Source: Verrucomicrobiota bacterium (GTDB lineage: Bacteria > Verrucomicrobiota > Verrucomicrobiia > Opitutales > Opitutaceae). From it: a stretch of DNA of 36,604 nt. Below are positions 17,730 through 26,003 of the stretch, piece after piece. The position numbers and the translations under genes were made by a program. The stretch is taken from the NCBI GenBank assembly GCA_023391285.1, contig JAEWBF010000053.1:1-36604 (forward strand), written 5' to 3'. A model generated the notes under the pieces. The model had not been told where the DNA came from. It did not search any database and saw only the letters and a program-made list of their open reading frames with translations. The first letter of the stretch is position 1; each line of letters opens with the position of its first letter.

Positions 17730-18908
17730 TCACAGATTCGAACCGCTCGGGCTCACCGGCGGCAGATCGACCGGCGTCGGCGGGATTACGGTCACCGTTT
17801 CCACAATCGTCGTGTCTCCGGTAGGAGACTCGGTTTGCACGACCGCAGTCGTCGTGATGGCAGTGTCGCCGCGGTCAACCGCAGCTTGGGCCGCATTCGC
17901 GACCGTGGTCGCGTTGAGATTCAACCCGGCGGTGTTATTCGCGGTGCCGGTAAGAGTTGTGGCCAATGTCGCCACCGGCGTGCCGGTGGTGGTCGCCACC
18001 GCGACCGTCGTGGTCGCGACAATCGTGCCCGCGCTCGCGCTATTGCCTGCCGTCGCTGAGCCGCTCACCGCCGCGCCCACGATGGTGCTTGCAACATTCG
18101 CCGCCCCACCCGAGCTGCCGGCAATGTTGGTATTCGTCGCGGCGGTCGCGGCCGCCGCAGCCGTCGCGCTCGCGACTGCATTGGTCGCCGCTGCGCCCGT
18201 GCCGGCGGAACTCGCGATGGTATTGATGACCGCCGCAACATCATTGACGTCCGACGAAACCGACGCGACCGCCGACGCAAGGAGCGCCAGACCGTCGGCC
18301 ATACTCGGATTGCTGGCCACCGCTTCAGCGAGCGTCTGCGTCGTCGCACCGCTGCCAGTGTCCGAGACGACCTGTCCAATCGTGACGTTGGTTCCGATAC
18401 CGCTAGCCGAGAAGGACTGCACCACACCGGCAACCACGGTGACGGAATAAAGCATACCGTCGTAGGCCACCGTGTAAGTCGTGCCACGCGCCGCCGCAAC
18501 GCCCTTCGGCGTGCGAACGCTGTAGTTGTTCTGATTCTTCCGGGCCGGATCGAGAGATGACGCCAGCTTACCCGATTTCAAATCGATGATGGCGTTGCGC
18601 ACGCCGTCCGCGCTCACACTCAGCTTCTCCACCTGCACCGTGGTCTTTTCACCCGCGACTGCGACGATACCGTCGTGCGCCTGGATCGTGACCTGGGACC
18701 CCGCCTGTGTGGTGATTTCCGCGCCCTGCGGAATCTTGGTCCCGACAGCGATCGCCTGTGCGGCGCCGTTGCCCACTCTGAAGGTCGCCGAGCCCTCTAA
18801 GCGTGTAATAGTGGCCTCGGTGGTTTGTTCCTGCCCCTGTGCCTGTGCGGAGGCACAAAGGCCAAGCGCAAGCAGGGTGAAAGAAAGAGTCCTGATCAGT
18901 TTATTCAT
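17730..18908 (-). CDS. Secreted FecR-domain protein with Ala/Thr/Val-rich tail
   Basis: A 392-residue exported protein. It has a signal peptide (about 1-23, cut near AQA). A FecR domain (about 30-190) contains ITRLEGSATFRV, VGTKIPQGAEITT and the marker VRTPKGVAAARGTTYTV. A long low-complexity region rich in Ala, Thr, Val and Asn (about 230-350) and a Pro-rich end follow. Unlike the anti-sigma FecR at 22254-23291 it has no DUF4880 region and no internal membrane helix, so it is not expected to bind a sigma factor. The start is at MNKLIRTLS because it begins the signal peptide. The gene follows the CHASE2 cyclase gene by 79 nt in the same direction, and the pair probably acts together. From memory, FecR-domain genes are often found beside CHASE2 cyclases. 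Function unknown. Confidence 0.82.
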   Translation of the reverse strand: MNKLIRTLSFTLLALGLCASAQAQGQEQTTEATITRLEGSATFRVGNGAAQAIAVGTKIPQGAEITTQAGSQVTIQAHDGIVAVAGEKTTVQVEKLSVSADGVRNAIIDLKSGKLASSLDPARKNQNNYSVRTPKGVAAARGTTYTVAYDGMLYSVTVVAGVVQSFSASGIGTNVTIGQVVSDTGSGATTQTLAEAVASNPSMADGLALLASAVASVSSDVNDVAAVINTIASSAGTGAAATNAVASATAAAAATAATNTNIAGSSGGAANVASTIVGAAVSGSATAGNSASAGTIVATTTVAVATTTGTPVATLATTLTGTANNTAGLNLNATTVANAAQAAVDRGDTAITTTAVVQTESPTGDTTIVETVTVIPPTPVDLPPVSPSGSNL

Positions 18909-18987
18909 GTTAGCTGGATAATGGATTCGGGGGATTCCCCTAAGAAGTGGGCCCGAGATACCCTGAACCGTGAATGCAAGGCAATGC

Positions 18988-20964
18988 CTAATTTGACCGA
19001 TGTTGCCCGCCATCGGTTGACGACCCCACCAACTCACAAATCTCTACCGGCCTCGCCTTGCCTTTGGCCGGATGAGAGCCGCGCGACCGCAACCGAAACG
19101 CAGAGCTCAGCAACTCTCGCATGCTTTCACCCACAAGTATGCTCGTCCCCAGCTCCTTGTTCAGGCTCTCCAAGCGCGACGCTAGGTTCACCGCATCTCC
19201 AATCGCGGTAAACTCCATCCGCCGCGGCGATCCGATGTTTCCGACCAGCACTATCCCGTGATTGATGCCGATGCCCATGCGCAATGCCGGCTGCCCGGCT
19301 GCCCGCCATTTTCCGTTCAATCGCTCCAGTGTGGCTTGCATCGCCAAAGCCGCGCGCGCCGCTCTTTGCGCATCGTTTTCTTTTCCTGCACTCTCGAGAT
19401 CGCCCCACACCGCCATCACAGCATCGCCAATAAATTTGTGCAGCGTCCCCCCTTCGCGATGAATGCACTCCACCATGGCGGCCAGATATTCGTTGAGCTG
19501 CGCGATCAATGCATCGTCCTCCAACGTCTCAGCCAAGCTCGTGAAGTCCCGCAGGTCCGAGAATAGGATCGTCACAGCACGGCGTTCGCTGCTCACCGCA
19601 GCGATATTGCGCCCGTTTTTCATCATCCTCGTCAGCAACTCGGGCGACAGATACGACCCGAACATCTGCTTCACCTGCTCGCGAGCCTGCTGCTCGCGCA
19701 AAATCCGGCCGCCAATCACGATAAACTGCAACGCCACAAACCCCAGCACCGGCCACACCAACGGCAGCCAAAGGCTCCACTTGATCCACGCCACGAACGT
19801 CGCCGCCACATAACACACCACGGCAACCACCCCGAATGCGGCGATCGCCCACACGGGTCTCCGCTGCCCTACCAAAACGCCACCATAACCCAACAGCACC
19901 GCCCCTAGAAAAACCATCCACGAAGGCGCCCGCCGTGCATAATCGGACGCCAACACATTGTTGACCAGATTGGCATGGATCAGCACCAGCGGTGACATCG
20001 GGCTGCGCGGCGTCGGTCCCGCGTCGGCTTTGCCCGTCACCGTCTGACCAAGGAAAACAATTCCGCCCTCGAGAGGCGGCAGGTCGGAAACGTCGGTATT
20101 CTCCACGAAGCGCTCGTGCAGTTTCACCATCGCCCCGAAATAATTTATCGCCCCGAAATCCAGCCCGCTTTCGTTTTGATCGTAGCGGTAATTCAGCAGA
20201 AAAAGACCCGCCGCTGAAACCGGCACTCGCAGCTCTCCGTGCTTCGGCGTGGAAAGATAAATCGCGTCGCCCAGATTTACGCGGACCGCTTCCGCGGAAA
20301 CGTCGAAATACGCCATCAGCGTCTGGAGCGACAGCGAGGCATACACCGCCTCCCCGACGCGCACGACCAGCGGTATCTCGCGCCTGAATCCATCCTCGCC
20401 CGGTGGCGTATCCACAAAACCATACAAGCTCTCCTCGCGCAGCGCGGGAAAAGGCAGCAGCGCATGCGCATCGCCGGCCAGCTTTGTGATGTCTCCCGTC
20501 ACATGGGTGAGCGGCCGGGTCGGACCGCGAACGTCATCGTCACCCCCGCTCGGATCCGGAGCAGTCACACTTCCGGTGATCACCTTGACTCCCATCTTCT
20601 GCGCCATCGCCGCGGCGCGTCCCATCTCGGCGTCGCCGTCCCCCTCACGTGTCGCGTCGAAAAGGACGTCCCACGTGACCACGGACGGCCGCGCGAGCGC
20701 GAGGAGCTTGATCATATCCGCATGCACCGCCCGATCGGGTGGCCAGGGCGTGAGATTTAGTTCGGTGTTATCCTCGAACAGGATCACACTGATGCGCGGA
20801 TCCGGCGGCGCTTGATAACGAACTCTGAGATTTGTCCGCCAATCCAAGGTCACCCACCCGAGTCTTTCCACCAGCGACAGGTTGCCGACAAACCACGCCA
20901 CGCCGAAGCACAGCAGAGGCAATGCGCGAAAACGCGAAAGGGGCCGAAGCGCTGGACTCTTCAT
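18988..20964 (-). CDS. CHASE2-domain class III adenylate/guanylate cyclase
   Basis: A 658-residue membrane receptor cyclase. It has an N-terminal helix (about 13-32), an extracytoplasmic CHASE2 sensor (about 35-330), three membrane helices (about 340-425), and a cytoplasmic class III cyclase domain (about 455-640). Both metal-binding aspartates are visible, in LFSDLRDF (about 470) and FIGDAVMAVWG (about 514). The transition-state Asn and Arg are in NLASRLE (about 595-599). EFTAIGD carries Thr where adenylate cyclases commonly have Asp or Thr. It should therefore be active, making cAMP or cGMP in response to an external signal. The ATG at 20964 is chosen over a GTG at 20976 because AAGG lies about 11 nt upstream of it. 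It sits between a lysozyme-fold gene and a secreted FecR-domain gene. Confidence 0.9.
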   Translation of the reverse strand: MKSPALRPLSRFRALPLLCFGVAWFVGNLSLVERLGWVTLDWRTNLRVRYQAPPDPRISVILFEDNTELNLTPWPPDRAVHADMIKLLALARPSVVTWDVLFDATREGDGDAEMGRAAAMAQKMGVKVITGSVTAPDPSGGDDDVRGPTRPLTHVTGDITKLAGDAHALLPFPALREESLYGFVDTPPGEDGFRREIPLVVRVGEAVYASLSLQTLMAYFDVSAEAVRVNLGDAIYLSTPKHGELRVPVSAAGLFLLNYRYDQNESGLDFGAINYFGAMVKLHERFVENTDVSDLPPLEGGIVFLGQTVTGKADAGPTPRSPMSPLVLIHANLVNNVLASDYARRAPSWMVFLGAVLLGYGGVLVGQRRPVWAIAAFGVVAVVCYVAATFVAWIKWSLWLPLVWPVLGFVALQFIVIGGRILREQQAREQVKQMFGSYLSPELLTRMMKNGRNIAAVSSERRAVTILFSDLRDFTSLAETLEDDALIAQLNEYLAAMVECIHREGGTLHKFIGDAVMAVWGDLESAGKENDAQRAARAALAMQATLERLNGKWRAAGQPALRMGIGINHGIVLVGNIGSPRRMEFTAIGDAVNLASRLESLNKELGTSILVGESMRELLSSAFRLRSRGSHPAKGKARPVEICELVGSSTDGGQHRSN

Positions 20965-21038
20965 CCTCGGCGCCACCTTGCCGATTGTAAGCCAACAACC
21001 AAGCGCTTTTCCGCAGCGCCGGCGCCAACCTTCGTTCG

Positions 21039-21512
21039 TTACCGGTTCGCCGCGACGCGCTGCGCTCGCTCCGCCACCAGATTGTGGACGCGCTCCGCAT
21101 AATTGTGCGCCGCCTTCGAAGCTCGCCCCCGAACCGTCGCACTAAGCCCGCCGTTCCAAGCCAGCGCAATATTGTAGGGAGTCGCCGGCAATCCATTCCG
21201 CACCAATCCCCGCTTCACCCACTCGTAGTGCTTCAACGCCACCTGCTCGGCCGCATCCCGATCGACGGCGCGCTCGAACGGCATGTCCGTATGCATCCGC
21301 CACGTCACCCGTCGAAATTGATACACACCCAACTCCCCGTGTTTGCCCGGCCGCATCGTGTTGCGCGGATTCTCCACCGCGCGGATCGCCTCGAGCGTCT
21401 CCGCTCGCGTGCCCGCGCGCATCGTGCCGGGCGCAATCTGCAATGCCACAATCGCCACCCCGCCAAGCAGCAGCAGCCGTCCTAACCCGCAAACGCCTGG
21501 CCGGATTTTCAC
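21039..21512 (-). CDS. Membrane-anchored lysozyme-fold (lytic transglycosylase-like) protein
   Basis: A 157-residue protein with an N-terminal signal anchor (about 8-27). The following domain resembles small goose-lysozyme-type domains: a candidate catalytic glutamate in RAVENP (E47), then GELGVYQFRRVTW, and near the end NIALAWNGG. The GTG start at 21512 is preferred because AGGAG lies 4 nt upstream. The frame continues open to 21689 but would then overlap the divergent sigma-factor region and has no domain content there. It probably leads a three-gene unit with the CHASE2 cyclase (74-nt gap) and the FecR-domain protein. Peptidoglycan cleavage is inferred from a weak motif resemblance and is not certain. 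Confidence 0.65.
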   Translation of the reverse strand: MKIRPGVCGLGRLLLLGGVAIVALQIAPGTMRAGTRAETLEAIRAVENPRNTMRPGKHGELGVYQFRRVTWRMHTDMPFERAVDRDAAEQVALKHYEWVKRGLVRNGLPATPYNIALAWNGGLSATVRGRASKAAHNYAERVHNLVAERAQRVAANR

Positions 21513-21702
21513 GCCGCTCCTGACCCTCCTCCCCACGACTAGGTTCGATTCCGCCACCAACTTTTCCCGGAAAATGGAGGGAACTCTTGCAATCATGCGA
21601 ATCGCAACCCCGGCCGCGGGTGCGTCGTTCCACTCTCCGCCGACATTTGTCTGGACACCCCGACCCTTTCCCGCCGATCCCTCTCGCAACCCCGCCCCTT
21701 TC
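21513..21702. promoter_or_regulatory. Divergent region between the lysozyme-fold gene and the ECF sigma gene
   Basis: 190 nt if the sigma factor begins at the GTG 21703. It contains the AGGAG ribosome binding site (21517-21521) of the minus-strand gene. On the plus strand, GGAGGGAAC at 21577-21585 could be either a ribosome binding site for an ATG at 21595 or part of an ECF-type -35 element. Promoters for both directions must be here; none can be assigned by eye. Confidence 0.4.
21517..21521 (-). promoter_or_regulatory. Ribosome binding site deciding the lysozyme-fold gene start
   Basis: AGGAG on the minus strand, 4 nt before the GTG at 21512. It supports this start over in-frame upstream codons that would overlap the divergent gene. 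Confidence 0.55.
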
Positions 21703-22257
21703 GTGAGCCCCCCCGACTCCGAATACGCCCGTTGGTTTGCCGAAGAAGTTCATCCCCACGAGGCTTCGCTTCGCGCCTACCTCCGCGGAATGTTTCCCAC
21801 GCTCCGCGACGTCGACGACCTCATCCAGGAATCCTACACGCGCCTGCTCCGCGCCAAACAGGCCGGCCGCGTCACCTACGCGAAAGCCTTCCTCTTCGCC
21901 ACCGCGCGCAACGCCGCCCTCGATCTCTTCCGCCGGCGAAAAATCGTTTCCATCGACGCCGTAGGCGATTTGTCCGCCCTGTCCGTCCTAGAAGAGAGTC
22001 CCAGTGCGCCCGACACCATCAACAAACAACAGGAACTCGAACTGCTCGCCCAAGCGGTTCGCACGCTTCCCGACCGCTGCCGACAGGTGCTCACGCTTCG
22101 TCTGCTGTATGGTCTCTCGCACAAGGAAATCGCCGCCGACCTCCGCATTTCGGAACACACCGTCAAAGCCCAGCTCGCCAAAGGCATGCGCCGCTGCACC
22201 GCGTTCTTCGAGGAACGCGGCCTGCTCCCTCTCTCCGGAAAGGATCCTTCGTCGTGA
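21703..22257 (+). CDS. ECF sigma factor, FecI type
   Basis: A 184-residue sigma-70 family factor. Region 2 includes PTLRDVDDLIQESYTRLL and region 4 includes LPDRCRQVLTLRLL and LSHKEIAADLRISEHTVKAQ, the helix-turn-helix that reads the -35 element. It should direct transcription of the neighbouring receptor gene on a signal relayed by the FecR-type anti-sigma encoded immediately downstream. The GTG start at 21703 gives the usual family length; the frame is open further upstream with ATGs at 21595 (GGAGGG 12 nt before it) and 21574, so the start is uncertain. The stop overlaps the GTG start of the anti-sigma gene. Confidence 0.85.
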   Translation: MSPPDSEYARWFAEEVHPHEASLRAYLRGMFPTLRDVDDLIQESYTRLLRAKQAGRVTYAKAFLFATARNAALDLFRRRKIVSIDAVGDLSALSVLEESPSAPDTINKQQELELLAQAVRTLPDRCRQVLTLRLLYGLSHKEIAADLRISEHTVKAQLAKGMRRCTAFFEERGLLPLSGKDPSS

Positions 22258-23291
22258 AAACCTTTCCCGGTAAACGTCCTTCCGATGACGATGCCATCGA
22301 GAGCTGCGCCGCCGCGTGGCTCGCCGAACGCGACGACGGGTTCACGGAAAAACGTCAGCGAGAATTCGACGCCTGGCGCGCCGCCGACCCGCGCCACGCC
22401 GCCGCCATCGCGCGGCTCGACGCCACCTGGTCCGCCCTCCTTCAACTTCGCGATTATCGTCCCACGGCGCGCGCGCATCCGGACCCCGATATCCTCGCAC
22501 CGCGACGCCTCCCTCGCCTGCTCGCCTTTTCCCGCCCGCTGCTCTTCGCCGCCGCCGCGGCCGTTGCCATCGTTGCCCTCTGGCAGTGGCCGCACACGAA
22601 GTCTCCGCCGTCCGTCGTCTCCACCGAAGTTTACTCGACCACCGTCGGCGGTTACGAACGCGTCACGCTTGCCGACGGCTCTGTTCTCCAACTCAACGAC
22701 AGCAGCGAGGTCCGTGTCCAATTCACGGATACAGAACGTCGCCTGCACCTGCTTCGTGGACAAGCCCACTTCACGGTCGCGAAAAACAAATCCCGTCCGT
22801 TCATCGTCTCCACGCCGACCGTCGCCGTTCGCGCCGTCGGCACCGCCTTCGATGTTCGCCTCAGCGCAAAGGATGTCGAAGTGCTCGTCACCGCAGGCGT
22901 CGTTCAACTGGATCGCGCCGCGCCCGTCAGTCCCTCCGCCGAACCTTCGAACTCGCCCCTCGTCAGCGCAGGCTGGCTCGCCGTCGTCCCTCACGAAGCC
23001 GCCACCGCTCCGACTCTCACGCAGGTGGACGCCGCTGCGCTCCACGAAGCGCTTTCCTGGCAGGGCCCGCGCCTCGTCTTCGTCGAAAGTCCGTTGTCCG
23101 ACGTCATCGCCCAGTTCAACCGCCGCAATCAGATTCAAATCTCCCTCGGCGATCCATCGCTCGCCAGCCTCCCCGTCGGCGGAAGTTTCCGCGCCGAAAA
23201 CGTCGATGCTTTCGTCCGTCTCCTCACCAGCTCCGGCGACATCACCGCGGACTACTCGGGTGATCGGGTGATCTTGCGTCCCGCTCGTTGA
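22254..23291 (+). CDS. FecR-type anti-sigma factor / signal transducer
   Basis: A 345-residue inner-membrane protein. The N-terminal cytoplasmic DUF4880 sigma-binding region is at about 15-65, with FDAWRAADPRHAAA. One membrane helix (about 94-111) is followed by a periplasmic FecR domain (about 123-215) containing VRAVGTAFDVRL. A C-terminal STN-like segment (about 270-345) contains FVESPLSDVIAQFNRR. It should hold the ECF sigma inactive and receive the signal from the STN domain of the receptor at 23397-25877. The GTG start overlaps the sigma TGA (GTGA), with AAAGGA at 22239-22244, 9 nt upstream, indicating translational coupling. Confidence 0.92.
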   Translation: MKTFPGKRPSDDDAIESCAAAWLAERDDGFTEKRQREFDAWRAADPRHAAAIARLDATWSALLQLRDYRPTARAHPDPDILAPRRLPRLLAFSRPLLFAAAAAVAIVALWQWPHTKSPPSVVSTEVYSTTVGGYERVTLADGSVLQLNDSSEVRVQFTDTERRLHLLRGQAHFTVAKNKSRPFIVSTPTVAVRAVGTAFDVRLSAKDVEVLVTAGVVQLDRAAPVSPSAEPSNSPLVSAGWLAVVPHEAATAPTLTQVDAAALHEALSWQGPRLVFVESPLSDVIAQFNRRNQIQISLGDPSLASLPVGGSFRAENVDAFVRLLTSSGDITADYSGDRVILRPAR

Positions 23292-23396
23292 TTCGCCGCT
23301 CACCGCGCCCGCGCGACCGAAATGTCGTCGTTCGGATAACCGCCTTTCTTCGCTGCTTCGTCTACAACCCTGACGATCGCTCGCCGTTCGCTGTTC

Positions 23397-25877
23397 ATGC
23401 CTCCCCACTCCGACCTCCGCCGCCTGCCGCCCTGCCGCATCCGCTGGTCGCTGCTTTTCTTCGTCACCGTCGCTCTGCTCTTCACTCACGCTCCGGTCTG
23501 CGCCGCACCGAAGTTCTACAACATCCCTCGCGGCGACGCCGCCACCACGCTCCCCAAGTTCGTCGACCAATCCGGCGAACAAGTGGTCTATCTCGTCAAC
23601 AACGTCCGCGGTGTCACCACTCACGCCGTCCGCGGCGAATTCGAAGCCCGCGCCGCCCTCGATCGCATGCTCGCCGGCACCGAGCTCTACGCCGTTCAAG
23701 ACGAACGCACCCGCGCGCTCGTCATCAACCGTCACACGCCCACCGCCCAAAGCACACCCATCCTCCCGCCGAGCGCAGCCACCTCCACCCCACCACGCAC
23801 GCCAACCGATCGGACTTCCACCGCCGACGATATCATCCACCTCCCATCCTTCACCGTGCAGTCCGGCCGCGACGTCAGCTATGTCGGCAAACAAGCCCTC
23901 TCCACCACGCGCACCGGCGTCGAACTCCTCGATCTCGCCCAGTCCGTAAAGGTCATCAACCGCGCGCTCATCGACGACCTCAACCCTTCGCTCATCGTCG
24001 ACACCCTCAAATACGTCGGTGGCGGCCAGGCGGGTAACATCAACTTCGCCGACGACCGTTTCGTTCTCCGCGGCTTCAACAGCCCCGCCGACATCGGCGA
24101 CTTCGTCGACGGCTTTCGCGGCAAAACCGACTCCAACACCGACACCGCTCTCATCGAACGTCTCGAAATCATCAAAGGCCCGTCCGCCATCTTCGTCGCC
24201 AACGGTCCCGTCGGCGGCGTCATCAACAAGATCATCAAAGGCCCGGTCTCCTACGATCTTCGCTCATTCAAAGTCCAACTCGGTCGCTGGGACAGCAATC
24301 GCGCCGAGTTCGATCTCGGCGGTCCCGTCACCCGCGACGGCAAACTCCTCTACCGCCTCGTCCTCGCCGGCCAATACGCCGACGGCTTCTACGACGAAAC
24401 CTTTTCCAACCGCCTCATCTTCGCTCCCTCCCTCGCCTACGACTTCAACGAACACTCCCGCCTCACGCTCAAATACAATTTCCTCCTGTATCGATTTTCC
24501 TCCTACAACGGCCTGCCCTTCGACGAGCGCGTCGGCCGACGACTCGATCTCCACCCGCGAAGTCACTTCGGCGAGCGATCTCCACGCAACTGGCGCAAGG
24601 ATATCATCCACCGCGCGTTCCTCGAATACACGAACCGCCTAAACGACAACCTCGCGATGCGCCTCGCGGGGTTTGCCAATTATAACAACGCCGCCCGCAT
24701 CGAATCCGTGAACGGCACCTCGATCCCGCCCACGTTCACCGCCGGCGATCTCATTTCCCGCAGCACCACCGCCCAGGATCGCGAACACCACCGCCGTCAA
24801 ATTCAGGCTGATCTCGTCGCCACCTTCGACACCGGCCCCATCAGCCATCGACTCCTCGTCGGCGGCGACTGGGGCGACGCCCCCGATATCGTCGCCAGCT
24901 TCACCGGCACCAGCACACCGATCGATCCGCTCCGCCACCGCTACGCCGCGGGCGTGATCGTCAACACCTCCACCCCCACCAACAAAACCCGCACCAACAA
25001 CCGTCAGCTAAAAGGCTTCGTCCTCGAAACCCTCAGCCTCGCCAACAACCGCCTTCTCCTCTCCGCCGGCCTCTCGCGCGTAAAAGCCTCCACCTCCTCG
25101 CGCAACTTCCTCACCGGCGCCAGCACGCCCCAGCTTTCCGTCACCGAAAACCTCCGCCAATACGGCGCCGTCTTCAAAATCACGCCCGCGACTTCACTCT
25201 TCGCCGGCTTCAACGAAAACTTCGCCCCCAACTTCACCGCCCAGGGCCAGGTGCTCCCCAGCCAGATCGGCGAACAAACCGAAATCGGCCTCAAAACCGA
25301 TCTCCTCGGCGGACGCCTCGCGATGAGCATCGCCGCCTTCGACATCAAGCAGGCCAACGTCCCCGTTCTTTCCTTCCCGCAAACGATGCCACCGAGTTTC
25401 ATCCTCATGCCCGGCCAAACTTCGGAAGGCTGGGACGCCGACATCACTTGGGAAGCGACCAAGAACATCGACCTCATCGCCACCTACGCAAACCTCACCG
25501 CTCGCGCCCGCTCCCAAGCCCACTCCGCCGCCCCCGTCCTCATCAATCCCGTCAACAACGTCGCCGAAGAAACCTGGGGTCTCTGGCTTCGCTACAAGGT
25601 CACCGACGGTCCGCTCAAAGGCCTCTCCACCGGCATCGGCCTCAGCCACCTCTCTCGCCGCGCCATCACCGATAACAGCAACGCCCGCGTTTACGGCTGG
25701 CTCGATCCTTACACCACCACCGACATCGCCCTCACCTACGACGGCGAGTCCTTTCGCTACGCCCTCAACATCGAAAACCTCGGCGACATCGATTACGACG
25801 CCGCCGTCCGCAACCAAAGCATCATCATCCCCGGCGCCGGCACCAACGTGAAAGCCTCCATCACCTGGAAGTTCTGA
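23397..25877 (+). CDS. TonB-dependent transducer (FecA type) with STN domain, probable siderophore receptor
   Basis: An 826-residue outer-membrane receptor. It has a signal peptide (about 1-37), a periplasmic STN signalling domain (about 39-110, beginning FYNIPRGDAATTLPKF), a TonB-box-like LPSFTV (about 145), and a plug (about 160-275, with FVLRGFNSPADIGDF and LEIIKGPSAIF). The large barrel ends NVKASITWKF. The architecture and the ECF sigma/FecR genes upstream mark it as the sensor of a cell-surface signalling system. Ferric-siderophore uptake is the commonest role of such TBDRs, but the ligand is not shown by sequence. It starts 105 nt after fecR and may have its own sigma-dependent promoter. 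A strong terminator follows. Confidence 0.92.
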   Translation: MPPHSDLRRLPPCRIRWSLLFFVTVALLFTHAPVCAAPKFYNIPRGDAATTLPKFVDQSGEQVVYLVNNVRGVTTHAVRGEFEARAALDRMLAGTELYAVQDERTRALVINRHTPTAQSTPILPPSAATSTPPRTPTDRTSTADDIIHLPSFTVQSGRDVSYVGKQALSTTRTGVELLDLAQSVKVINRALIDDLNPSLIVDTLKYVGGGQAGNINFADDRFVLRGFNSPADIGDFVDGFRGKTDSNTDTALIERLEIIKGPSAIFVANGPVGGVINKIIKGPVSYDLRSFKVQLGRWDSNRAEFDLGGPVTRDGKLLYRLVLAGQYADGFYDETFSNRLIFAPSLAYDFNEHSRLTLKYNFLLYRFSSYNGLPFDERVGRRLDLHPRSHFGERSPRNWRKDIIHRAFLEYTNRLNDNLAMRLAGFANYNNAARIESVNGTSIPPTFTAGDLISRSTTAQDREHHRRQIQADLVATFDTGPISHRLLVGGDWGDAPDIVASFTGTSTPIDPLRHRYAAGVIVNTSTPTNKTRTNNRQLKGFVLETLSLANNRLLLSAGLSRVKASTSSRNFLTGASTPQLSVTENLRQYGAVFKITPATSLFAGFNENFAPNFTAQGQVLPSQIGEQTEIGLKTDLLGGRLAMSIAAFDIKQANVPVLSFPQTMPPSFILMPGQTSEGWDADITWEATKNIDLIATYANLTARARSQAHSAAPVLINPVNNVAEETWGLWLRYKVTDGPLKGLSTGIGLSHLSRRAITDNSNARVYGWLDPYTTTDIALTYDGESFRYALNIENLGDIDYDAAVRNQSIIIPGAGTNVKASITWKF

Positions 25878-25903
25878 ATTTGTTAGTCGATCGATCATCG
25901 TGC

Positions 25904-25941
25904 AGAGCCGGCGGCTTGGTCTCCGCCGGCTCTTTTTTTTT
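25904..25941 (+). terminator. Strong rho-independent terminator after the FecA-type receptor
   Basis: An 11-bp stem (AGAGCCGGCGG / CCGCCGGCTCT) with an 8-nt loop runs directly into about nine T. It ends the sigma/anti-sigma/receptor unit. Confidence 0.95.
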
Positions 25942-26003
25942 CGCCTCCAAATATCTCCACTTCCCACTCGCCCCACCCGCAATCCCGCCCATCTCTTCCG
26001 CCC

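Noticed and set aside
21513..21689. N-terminal extension of the lysozyme-fold protein
   Set aside because: No domain content, overlap with the divergent regulatory region, and a good ribosome binding site exists at the inner GTG.
21876..23894. A 672-codon open frame on the minus strand opposite the sigma/FecR/receptor genes
   Set aside because: Antisense shadow: composition is biased to Gly, Asp, Glu and Arg, no motif is seen, and the opposite strand encodes recognisable proteins.
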